A stretch of 64,000 nucleotides of DNA from the NCBI RefSeq assembly GCF_027579695.1, contig NC_083571.1, positions 71,981,779 through 72,045,778 on the forward strand. The letters are read 5' to 3'. How positions within the stretch are numbered: the stretch's first letter is position 1; the number at the start of each line of letters is the position of its first letter. Source of the stretch: Neoarius graeffei. Taxonomy: Eukaryota; Chordata; Actinopteri; Siluriformes; Ariidae. Shown piece by piece: positions 42,407 through 52,356 of the stretch. The translations under genes were made by a program, and so were the position numbers. The notes beneath the pieces were generated by a model, which saw nothing but the letters and a program-made list of their open reading frames with translations, did not search any database and had not been told where the DNA came from.

Positions 42407-42773
42407 GCAGGTGTTTGTCTCATTATTTGTCTGAAAGAATAAGAGCAGAAGTGAAATTTACCTCGATGTCTCTCATCTCATTTCTTACTAAACATGCATT
42501 ACTGCAAATAATTCCAGTTTTGTCATTTGGGAATTTATTCATATCTTGAAAAAACAAAAATTCTGCATTTTATTTTTTATTTTCAATTGCAATTCTAACA
42601 AACATGTACAGAACAGTATCACACACAGTCCACGTGATTAGGAATAACTTTCAATTTACACACACAGCTTTGATTTCTTTATTTTAATCATTTTCACATC
42701 ACTTTTACCAATCTTATTTCTCCTGATCTATGAGTCAGTGTCTGTATATATATATTTTTATATATCTTTGCAA

Positions 42774-42844
42774 ACTCTTCTGCAACTGAAGGCCTGAATG
42801 AAGAAGTACAGTATTCTGAGATAAATCATAATAAACGCACTCAG
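42774..42844 (+). pseudogene. Gene B: first tail exon with destroyed acceptor
   Basis: The coding bases (SSATEGLNEEVQYSEINH) are unchanged from gene A and the donor gtcagt is intact, but the acceptor tctttgcAG is tctttgcAA (42772-42773), so this exon cannot be recognised at its usual 5' edge. The next AG, inside ACTGAAG, would start an exon 17 nt later in the same phase and would save VQYSEI. Otherwise it should be skipped. Confidence 0.75.
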
Positions 42845-43168
42845 GTCAGTAACTGATGGACTGACAGACAGTGACAAATGTTTTACTCTGAAAATAAAAA
42901 TAAAGCCCGACAGTTCAGTGTGATGTGCAGCAGTTTTTCTCACAGAGAACTCGAGTTTCACGACATGGAGGACTTTAGTGTGGTTAAAGTTCTTGTGAAA
43001 GCTGTGGTCTGAGTGGATTTAGATGTTACTGAGCTCATGTCTGTGATGTCTGAGAGCCGTCTCACAGCTTTAGAAGTGTCTACAGTGGGCTGTAGTGGAC
43101 TCTGATGTCACTATTTCAGATAAACGTACTGATTTCTCTGTCTTTTCATTTTCTTTTTTTCCAAACAG

Positions 43169-43227
43169 AAGAAATCATGACTCTGTATGTGACAACAGAA
43201 GTTTATTACCAGGTTTATGTGCAGTGA
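43169..43227 (+). CDS. Gene B: candidate last exon, tyrosine-rich, different from gene A
   Basis: Strong acceptor (pyrimidine run then ccaaacag). Entered in phase 1, as it would be straight from the transmembrane exon, it reads EEIMTLYVTTEVYYQVYVQ then TGA at 43225. It has four tyrosines in 13 residues but none in a canonical ITIM or ITSM. Entered in phase 0 from the first tail exon it stops after KKS. No similar exon is seen after gene A. It is a prediction from splice signals and frame only. Confidence 0.5.
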
Positions 43228-43360
43228 TTGCAGCAGCAGCAACAGCGGAACAGAATCAACTGGAACTGAAGACTGATCATCAGATTATTATCAGACCAAA
43301 GAAAAGATAGTGCTAGATATTTTATTGTTACTTTTGTTTTACACAAACACAGTCATCAAT

Positions 43361-43916
43361 GTGGGGTGGCACGGTGGTGTCGTGGTTAGCACCATTTCCT
43401 CACAGCAAGAAGGTCCTGGGTTCGAGCCCAGCAGCCAATGGAGGCCTTTCTGTGTGTGGAGTTTGCATGTTCTCCCCGTATCTGCGTGGGTTTCCTCCGG
43501 GTGCTCCGGTTTCCCCCACAGTCCAAAGACATGCAGGTTAGTGTTAATTGGTGGCTTTAAATTGACCGTAGGTGTGAATGTGAGTGTGAATGGTTGTCTG
43601 TGTCTATGTGTCAGCCCTGTGATGACCTGGCGACTTGTCCAGGGTGTACCCCGCCTTTCGCCCGTAGTCAGCTGGGATAGGCTCCAGCTTGCCTGTGACC
43701 CTGTAGAACAGGATAAGCAGCTACAGATAACGGATGGGGCAACACGAGGAGTGTGAATGTGAGTGTGAATGGTTGGTTGTCTCTGTGTCAGCCCTTTGAT
43801 AACCTAGCGACTTGTCCAGGGTGTACCCCGCCTCTCGCCCATTGTCAGCTGGGATAGGCTCCAGCTTGCCTGCGACCCTGTAGAACAGGATAAGCGGCAA
43901 CAGATGGATGAATGAA
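43361..43916 (+). mobile_element. V-SINE with duplicated 3' part in one target duplication
   Basis: ACAGTCATCAAT at 43349-43360 and 43917-43928. A complete SINE (to about 43738) is followed by a second copy of its last 177 bp, starting GTGTGAATGTGAGTGTG, with its own changes. The tail is (GGAT)n-like. Confidence 0.9.
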
Positions 43917-43928
43917 CAGTCATCAATT

Positions 43929-44584
43929 CAATAGTGTCTAGCAAAACATTTAATCATATTTATATTATTTTCAACTATAGATGACACAGTTCTTTCACAT
44001 TTGTATATTCATTTACATAATCACCAGGCTAACTAATCACCTAGCACTATTTGAAGAACTCGTATGAGTCTTTTTAACTTTACATTCACATGAAAAATTG
44101 TCGAGAAAGCGACAGGTGATCATTCATTTTCTCTGCATGTGTATAAAATGGACCTGAGATTTCAGTGAGAACTAAACTGATGAAGTGAAACTATTTTTCA
44201 ACCCGCCTTTGAACAAAGTGTACTCAGTGAACTTGTGTGTTGTAGTGATGAAAGTTTGTGGTGAAATCGGCCTCTTTCAGCCGATGGAGACTCACCTCAT
44301 TTATTTTATTCACCATCGTAGATTTTTACTCGCATATGATGAGAGCCCGGTGCTAATTTTAGACCCTGAATTTAAAAGATATCTCGCCTTAAAGCCACAA
44401 ATGATCCCTCGGACCATTCAGTTCTCTACTCTCTCATTCAGTTCCATTTACTGTTTGACATGAATTTTCAAAAAATATACACAATAAACTCGTCATGGTT
44501 TCATCTTCTCCTGTCATTTATGACTTCTCATTAAATTTGTACAGCAACATTATGAAGGAAAATAAAGCTCAGAAGGACACAGCA
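43929..44584. other. Intergenic, partly collinear with unit A
   Basis: No gene. The stretch around 44430-44530 (TTCCATTTACTGTTTGACATG; TGACTTCTCATTAAAT-type) recalls 13150-13240 of unit A. Confidence 0.45.
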
Positions 44585-45290
44585 CATACATGTCAACCTA
44601 TACGGAATGTCCGTATTTTATACGGATTTGATTCAATAAACGTAGTATACGGGCGTACAAATAAAGTTATACGGATTCTTTTAAAAAAACTTCAATATTT
44701 ATTTAGAGCTATAATCAATTCCTACGATGATAAAATAGCGCATAACATTTACAAACGTACTGTACACCACAGAAAGCACAGACAGCCAGTAAAGAGTCTT
44801 ATGAAATCGCACGTTATCTTGTGGTAGCGAGACTTCATTCCACTTTTGATCATGCGCACACCGCATTGCGAGAATCCTGCCAACTGGGAAGCAACATTTT
44901 GTTTGAAAAGCGTATTTCCACCTGAGCGACTTTCACTAGCGACTGAAAAGATTCTGAATGGGCACTCCGGCAAGATCAACACAGACACTTGCTGTGACAT
45001 GCAGCCTCGTGAGGTATTGGTGCAGAGTGCTAAAAAAGCTGTCATGGAGTACAATTCAGAACATTAGAGTGACACTTTGTGTTTTTGTCAAACATTGGAG
45101 CTTTGTATTCATTCTGAAGGTTTATTGTTATTAATATTGAATAAAAAGTAACTTGGATATATCATTGTTAATTATCATTCAAATTTTAGGTAAATTATTT
45201 TAATTTGCATCTTATAAGGATTTTATAAGGGAAATACGGATTTTGGAGGTTGGTTATACAGGTTTGATTGACCAAAGGTTGACATGTATG
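44585..45290 (+). mobile_element. hAT-like element, CATACATGTCAAC ends, 6-bp target
   Basis: Left CATACATGTCAACCTATACG, right GGTTGACATGTATG; ACAGCA at 44579-44584 and 45291-45296. The interior reads PPERLSLATEKILNGHSGK and INTDTCCDMQ on the plus strand (44846-45067), like a decayed hAT dimerisation tail. The outer sequence is shared with the 52357 element. Confidence 0.75.
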
Positions 45291-46082
45291 ACAGCAGAGA
45301 TCGTCGGTGCCTCTGGTCAGTGGAGCTACATCACTAGTGCAGTTATCATCATGCTTTGCTAATCTAAATAGCGAGTGAAGCTCGTATGAAGTCGAGCACA
45401 TAACGTAAATCACACAACTGATTTTCACGCTGATGAGCGAGTAATTTTTGTTTAATTTGTTAGGTTTTAGAACTCCATATATACACGATACTGTTTCTCA
45501 TCAAAATAAAACAATCGACACAAATGTCTTGTGCTCATCAGACAGGTACAAGCTGCTTTGTGACAATGTCTGTTGTTAAAAGTGCTATACAAATAAACTT
45601 GACAGAACGGAGTGTTTATAAAGAGCACACTGGGGAACAGATCCAAATCATGAAGCAAAACGTAGTATCAAAAAACAGGCAAAGGTCAGGCGAGGTGCAA
45701 ACAAAATATCAGAGACAATATGGAAAGGCAAAGTCCAAACAGGTAAAGTCAGACATAGTGAACCATGAGAGTTGAAGTCTTTAAAGAGTGAGCTGTGGTG
45801 ATTGTAAACAGATGTAAATTATTAAAACTCAGGAGACTGTGAGCAGTGAAGTGCAGGGTGAGTGCTGTAGTTCGTGGCGACCGTGTTTGAAGGCCGCTGT
45901 GAATTCCGGGAAGTGGCATTTTGAGTGTAAGCAGCTGCAGACGTAACAGTGCTCTGCCAGATTGAATGTAGGTTAATAGCTGTTTTTCCAAATAAACCAA
46001 AAATTAAAAAAAATTTAAGTTGCAGTTGTATATAAGAAATTATGATGAAATAAAGTAGACAAGGCTTTGGTAGAATATAAAA
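45291..46082. other. Intergenic, with a short LINE/SINE 3' tail
   Basis: TTGTGACAATGTCTGTTGTTAAA followed by GTGCTATACAAATAAA (about 45557-45600) is a common fish retroelement 3' end. Nothing else recognised. Confidence 0.5.
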
Positions 46083-46402
46083 AGTCAATAACGAGAAGCC
46101 TTTTAATTTGTCACATGTACACTCAAGCACAGCAAAATTCCTCCTTTGCATTTAACCCATCTGAAGCAGTGAGCACACACACATACCCAGAGCAGTGGGC
46201 AGCTATGCTACAGCACCCGGGGGGCAGTTGGGGCTTAGGTGCCTTGCTCAAGGGCACTTCAGCCATGATACAGAGGGAGGGGAAAGTGCTGTGCATTCAC
46301 TCAACTCTACTCACATTTTTCATGCTGGTCCTGGGAATCAAACCAGCGACCTTTTTGGGCTCAAGGCTGCTTCTCGAACCTTCAGACCATGGCTGCCTCA
46401 TG
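46083..46402 (-). mobile_element. tRNA-derived SINE of a second family
   Basis: On the minus strand it begins GGCAGCCATGGTCTGAAGG with a B-box-like GGTTTGATTCCC, and the body carries GCCCTTGAGCAAGGCACCT and GTGCTGTAGCATAGCTGCCC. This layout is a common fish tRNA SINE unrelated to the mermaid type. Confidence 0.75.
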
Positions 46403-48443
46403 ACTTAATCTTACATCTAATCCCGGTTTTCCCATGGGACCAGGTTCTTCTGTAGTTCCTCTAAACTCCCCTTTTGTGACCAGTACAATAATGTTGATTG
46501 TACTAGTCATATCAGCCTTATAAACTGCATTTTTGTCAAAAATAAACCATTTTCCATCACAAACTCTACCAAGAACACTGTGATTTTTAATACTATCTCA
46601 GTTCAATTTTGAAAACAATCCAGCCCCCACAAACTCTCAGCTGTTGCCCTCATTATGATCAACCACTCATTTACACCGTCTTCTCGGATCTGTGTTTAAA
46701 CTCTGGTCCTGGAACCTGAAATGATGGAATTGAGAATTTTCTTCTCTTATACAATATAATAATATAATTACTTTGCAGCAAGCACAGAGAGCCTTTTTTC
46801 ATCTTTTCTTCTTCCTACTCTGTCAACAGCTGTAAATTTTATTTTAAAATCCACACTACATGTATCTCTGTCTTCATTGTTTAGAATATAAACAATAATA
46901 TACCAAAAATACACTAAAATTCAGAAAAACATCCTTTATCTGCAGGATTTACGAACACCAGTAACCTTTTAATGTTTACTTCTCTGTCTAAAGTGCAGAA
47001 TATAATGAACAAAACATGACTTTGACACAAATAGTGTTGTTCCACTTTTAAAAACCAATGCAAGCTGGACAGAAGCTTTCGACACACCAGCTCTTCCTGT
47101 ATATTTCAAAGAAAACCCACACGCGTGTGTGGTTTTGTCCTCAAATGCTCACTTCTATGTGTACACCATGTAATAATCACACAGCCTGCACCTGATCACT
47201 GCTTTAACATTTGTAGTATTTATTTTTATAATATGTTTTTATTACATAAAATACCACTCTAAGTCAATTATTTTCAGTCTAACATGAACTCCAACATAAG
47301 TGACGCCATTTAAGGCCAGTGATGGTATAAAATGTTCACTGAAGTTCTAAGTTTCTTGAAGAAAATACTCTAAACAAAATAATTCTCACAAGCACGTTTA
47401 AAAAATATTCTGTCTAAATGTAATGTGGCAAAATTTACACCATTAAATGTTTAACACAAGTGTATGGAAGCAGAGTGCAGCTACGGAGAAAAAACACTTC
47501 AGGAACTCATTATTACAAGAAAACATTACATTATTAAATGAAAAGCATTTTGTTATCATCAGAAAAAAGTTCTCAAGAACTACAAAAAATATTAAGAGAA
47601 AATTTCTCATTATTACAAGGGGGAAACACATGTAAATGTTAAAAGAAAATATCTCATATCGCGTGCCATCTAGTGACAGTGAGCGGTACTGCATATCATA
47701 AATCCTGGAGAAAGCTGAAGAAAATTTATTTTTAAATTGTTCAATTGATCATAAACATTGTAAATGAGTCCAGACATAAATTATAAAAAGCACACAAATG
47801 TTTAAGGGTCATTTTATTTAATTTCAAGGGTTTTTCAAATAAAAGTTGCTTTACTCTGGAGAGTCTCAGTGCTGTATTTCTGCTGAATGAAAAATAAAAT
47901 GGCTGCAACAAACTGTAGGTCAAGTCTCTGTAAGAAAGATTATATTTGATTATATTAATCTCTTTCTAACAAGAATAAAACAAAAACTGCTGGGTTATTT
48001 CACACAATCACTGGGTTGAGCAGGTTCAGTCATTTTGTTGGTTTATTTCTTACATTAATAGAACTTTTGGGTAATTAATGTGTAATATGTATAATATAGC
48101 CACTGGGTTGTCATCAAAATGCCACATTTGGTATAAATGTGATAATAACCCAGCATTTGGGTCAGTTTTGCTGCAGGATCACTGGATCAAAAACAATGTC
48201 CAGTCACTGTGAAAATAAGAAAAACCTCCATTCTTACTATGTACACGCATTTTTCCTCACAAATACACAAATAAATAACATTACATTACACACAAAATGG
48301 CCTTTCAGCATTATGTGTTATATAATAAAAGGAGGCGTATAGTGTAGGCTTAGTTAACACTATTAACTAGTCGCATTCGTCTGCTTTTTTTCTAGCTCTC
48401 TACTTTTATTCTGTCTCACTGGTTTTGTTGGATAATTTATTGT
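46403..48443. other. Intergenic, no gene; one MITE
   Basis: AT-rich. 47090-47150 is collinear with 16050-16115 in unit A. GCTGGGTTATTTC (about 47990) and ATAACCCAGC (about 48145) are inverted ends of a small MITE of about 170 bp. No coding frame of known family. Confidence 0.45.
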
Positions 48444-48834
48444 CTCATCTCATCTCATCTCATCTCATTATCTGTAGCCGCTTTATCCTGATCTACAGGG
48501 TCGCAGGCAAGCTGGAGCCTATCCCAGCTGACTACGGGCGAAAGGCGGGGTACACCCTGGACAAGTCGCCAGGTCATCACAGGGCTGACACATAGACACA
48601 GACAACCATTCACTCTCACATTCACACCTACGGTCAATTTAGAGTCACCAGTTAACCTAACCTGCATGTCTTTGGACTGTGGGGGAAAACGGAGCACCCA
48701 GAGGAAACCCACACGGACACGAGGAGAACATGCAAACTCCGCACAAAAAGGCCCTCGCCGGCCATGGGGCTCGAACCCAGGACCTTCTTGCTGTGCGGCG
48801 ACAGTGCTAACCACTACACCACCGTGCCACCCCA
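48444..48834 (-). mobile_element. V-SINE, full length
   Basis: Tail (CTCAT)n at 48444, head ending GTGCCACCCC at 48834. Confidence 0.92.
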
Positions 48835-49279
48835 TTACCAAAAATCATTAATTTAATTTTTTCTTTCCTACTTTATGAACAAAAATACTTTTTATATTAC
48901 TACACATGGGTCATTTAAAGTGTGATTTAAAATTAAATGTCTTAATACTATAATAACAATTTGTTTCAAGTAATTACTTTAGCAGTGAATGGGGCCAGTT
49001 ATTTATTTATTAACTATGTAGTTAGCTAAGCCAACTACAATAAAATTAGCGAACTAAAGTAGAATATGTCAACAGCTAGGTAGCTAATAGTAATTACTTG
49101 TAATTTTCTGACAAGTAATCTACTCACTCTCAAGTTAACCTAAACATAATCCATTTTTTTCTAAGGTAATGTTAGAACAATTGAAAAACATTACTTACAT
49201 GTATTAGATGGGCAAAGGGCGCTGTGCTGAGCTGTGAAATGTCTGACACAAGCACAATTCACAGTTCCCACCAAACGCT

Positions 49280-49740
49280 GTAGTAAATGCATGTGGGTCG
49301 TTTTTGACCCATGTGTGTAAACTTGATGTAGAATTACAAAAGCTGTGCTTGTTCATAACTTAAGAAAGGAAAAATAAAAATGATGATTTGTGCTAAACGA
49401 AAACAAGATATTTACTGAATATTTGGAAAAGTAAATGACAAAATGAATTTATTTCAAAAGTATATCATAGAAACACTCAGCCATACATGAAATAACCTGG
49501 AAAATGAATGCAGGTCGTTTTTGACCCATGTTGTGCATTAGAAGGGTAGTGATACAAAAAGGGTTTTTATTCAAAAAGTAAGAAAGGAAAAAATAAAATA
49601 AGGATGTATGATGATCAAAAACAAGTTAATTGAGGAATACCTTGAATACTGAATGATGGAATTAATTTATTGCAAAGATATAGAAGATAAAAACTCAGCC
49701 GGGTCACTTTTAACCCATGTTTTGCATCAAAGGGTTAATT
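49280..49740. repeat. About 200-bp unit repeated with TTTTTGACCCATG cores
   Basis: GGTCGTTTTTGACCCATG at 49288 and 49513 and GGTCACTTTTAACCCATG at 49704, each followed by AAGAAAGGAAAAA-TAAAA or TATTGAATACT-like text. The last ends CATCAAAGGGTTAA, which reads TTAACCCTTTGATG inverted, a piggyBac-type end. Confidence 0.6.
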
Positions 49741-50745
49741 TGGAAAAAAAAAAAGTTGTTCACGCCAGCCCTAGCTCTCCCATCAAAGTTGGTGTTGTCA
49801 GCACAGAACCCAACAACTTTGTCAAGAAGGTTAAAAGCTCGGAGACTGCGACTGACCTCCCCAACAAGAATGTCGGATGTCTCACCTGGAACTGCTGTGA
49901 ATTCCAGGATTTTCACCTGCACCCCCTCTGTATCCTTGAAGTAGCGGATCACGATGTGAATAAGCTTCACCGCTTTGTGATTGGATGCATTGTTAGCCAC
50001 CGAGACGTGATGAACCACTCCTAGGTCTGCCTTTAACAGATCCATGGCATGGGGTGAGATGACACTCGTCACGATCGCTTCGGCCTTGGTTCGTGCACAA
50101 GTGAAGCGTTCGTCGTAAAACTTCCTTATCAGGCCCGCGGTGCAGTCCATGGACCTGAAACTTTGGTTGTGGTTCACCAAATGATAGGCAAAAGTACCCT
50201 CCTCAGCAGCCCATTTGAGTTCAGCACTGCCAGCACTAACTTTACTGAAGTAAGTGGCCACACTGCTAGCCCCTGCCTCTACCCACCGCTTGTGCTTCAC
50301 TGTTTTGAGGTGGTCTTTAACATCAGCACTACCACCATGAGCGATGGAGAAGGAGCACTTACAGTGTGTGCAGTAAGCTTCATGTTCAGCACCCTGGACT
50401 TCTCGGAGAAAGGGGTAAGCAACCTGCAAATCTTTTGAAAATGAACATTTTCTCTTCTGCATTGTCGCGTAGTAGTTTACAGCCGCTAGCGAAAAAAAAA
50501 CGTTATAACGCGGCCTCTATATTGCAACATTGTACAAATAGATACGTTGTAAGGTTGGCTGCGCACACACGCACACTGATGCTGAATTGCTAGAAGCTTT
50601 ATCGACATCTCGTTGGCTATATATGATCACTGTAACCGGGACAGTTTGTTAGTGTTTGGTGTAAACCGGGACATTTCAGCGTCCCGACGGACCTTTGTCG
50701 GGACTGAGGACACGCAACTCAAAATCGGGACGTCTGGTCACGTTA
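49741..50745 (-). mobile_element. hAT element, N-terminal half, deleted at its left side
   Basis: The right terminal repeat, read inward on the minus strand from 50745, is TAACGTGACCAGACGTCCCG, matching TAGAGTGACCAGATTTCCCG at 16996. The transposase N-terminus is on the minus strand below it. The C-terminal half and left terminal repeat are absent. Confidence 0.72.
49764..50462 (-). pseudogene. hAT transposase N-terminal half with BED-like finger
   Basis: ATG at 50462. MQKRKCSFSKDLQVAYPFL, then AYCTHCKCSFSIAHGG and DVKDHLKTVKHKRW, a C-x2-C ... H-x5-H BED-type finger, then the catalytic-domain start (FRSMDCTAGLIRKFYDERF, HHVSVANNASNHKAVKL, VVGFCADNTNFDGRARAG). The frame runs into a phenylalanine run at the deletion edge. 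Continuous for about 230 codons with no stop. The complementary C-terminal half is at 17629-19379. Confidence 0.82.
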
Positions 50746-50799
50746 ACTATTCTGCCTCTCTGTTAACAATTCCTTAAAAAGTATTTAGAAGCCTTTATT

Positions 50800-51008
50800 T
50801 ATCACATATATATTCCAGCAGAGTGAAACTCTTTTCTCCACAGACCCCAGCTTGTTATGAAGTTGGGGTCAGAGCACAGGGTTAGCCATGAATGCCCCTG
50901 GAGTAGAGAGGGTTAAGGGCCTTACTTGGTAGCTTGAACCCACAACCTTATGATCAGTGAAGGCTCAGTAGTTAACCCAGAGCCTTTACCACTGAGCCAC
51001 CACCGCTC
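50800..51008 (-). mobile_element. tRNA-derived SINE of a third family
   Basis: The minus strand begins GGTGGTGGCTCAGTGGTAAA, an A-box, then AAGGTTGTGGGTTCAAGCT, a B-box about 50 nt later; a typical tRNA-like promoter with a body of about 130 bp. Confidence 0.78.
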
Positions 51009-51194
51009 TGCTCTTTATTATTTTTTTGTAATCATGTATTTCTTGCATTAAAGTGTTCAGTTAGAAAATGAAGTGATATTTTACTGTTCAGTTTTGGATA
51101 TGGGGCAGGGTGCAAAAATCTCTCCGAGGACTCCAACCCTGTCAGGCCTGGCCATGTTCTACATGGTTTACCATGTAGCCTGCGTGTACATGCT

Positions 51195-51560
51195 CATTAT
51201 CTCTCTCATATATCTAGCCGCTTTATCCTGTTCTACAGGGTCACAAGCAAGCTGGAGCCTATCCCAGCTGACTATGGACAAAAGGCGGGGTACACCCTGG
51301 ACAAGTCGCCAGGTCATCACAGGGCCGACACATAGACAACCATTCACACTCACACCTACGGTCAATTTAGAGTCACCAGTTAACCTAACCTGCATGTCTT
51401 TGGACTGTGGGGGAAACCGGAGCACCCGGAGGAAACCCACGCGGACACGGGGAGAACATGCAAACTCCACACAGAAAGGCCCTCGCCGGCCACGGGGCTC
51501 GAACCCCGACCTTCTTGCTGTGAGGCGACAGCGCTAACCACTACACCACCATGCCGCCCC
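51195..51560 (-). mobile_element. V-SINE at the start of unit C
   Basis: CGTGTACATGCT at 51183-51194 and overlapping the end of the SINE at about 51560. The paralogous insertion in unit A/B is at 19885-20264. It has lost a few bases in the middle (ACATAGACAACC). Confidence 0.88.
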
Positions 51561-52356
51561 GTGTACATGCTATTATTTATAATTATATATAATGTTTAAC
51601 TCCAAAATTATTGGCACCCTTCAAGAGAATTGGTAAACTGACGGGATAAAAATGTTACACAAAAGTATTCAAATTTTCCTGGAGAAACTACTAAGCTTTG
51701 CTATAAGCAAAACAATTCTCAAAAGAATGCAAGTGGCAAAATTAACAGCACTTATATATATGTGGATTAATGCTGCTCAGCACTGCTTTAACATCAGTGG
51801 GGGAGAGTGTTAGGGGTTGGTGGTCTATAGTCAGCCTTGCCCTGGATGCAGACTCCTGGTTGTCCTTCTCAAACCGAGCATAGAAATTGTTGAGCTCATT
51901 GAGAAAGGAGATAGCAAAGGATGGGGGGAAGGGTTGTTGGACTTGTAGTCGCTGAGGACCTGAATGCCTTGCCACATATGTTGGGGGTTGGAGTTGGAGA
52001 AATGCTCCTCAACCTTCTGTTTGGAGCAGTGCTTGGCCTTCTTGATGCCACGCTTCAGGTCAGCTCTGGCTGTACTGTAGGCTTGTACAGGCCTGATCTG
52101 AAAGCAGTATTGCGGGCTTTCATCACTAGACGGACATCTCTGTTCATCCAGGGTTTCTGATTTGGGTACAAGGTGATCATTTTCTGAGTGGTGACGCTGT
52201 CTACGGTGGTGGTGATGTAGTCCAGTACAGAGGAAGCATAGCTCTCAATGTCTGTGTGGGAGTGACAGGCTGCTTGAATGGCAAACATATTCCAGTCTGT
52301 GTGTTTGAATTGGTCCTGTAGCACAGAGTCTGTCCCCTCTGGCCACACTTTTATTG
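51561..52356 (-). pseudogene. LINE fragment, endonuclease end and linker
   Basis: The minus strand reads KVWPEGTDSVLQDQFKHTDW, then TTVDSVTTQKMITLYPNQKP, WMNRDVRLVMKARNTAFRSG and, further on, KKAKHCSKQKVEEHF-type and MWQGIQVLSDYK text, the segment between endonuclease and reverse transcriptase of jockey/L2-type LINEs, with frame breaks. The reading resumes across the 52357-54161 insertion as MKTIKVWP. Confidence 0.78.

Noticed and set aside
47443-47694. 83-codon minus-strand frame MQYRSLSLDGTRYEIF
   Set aside because: Low-complexity Phe/Leu/Asn composition from AT-rich DNA, no homologous signal.
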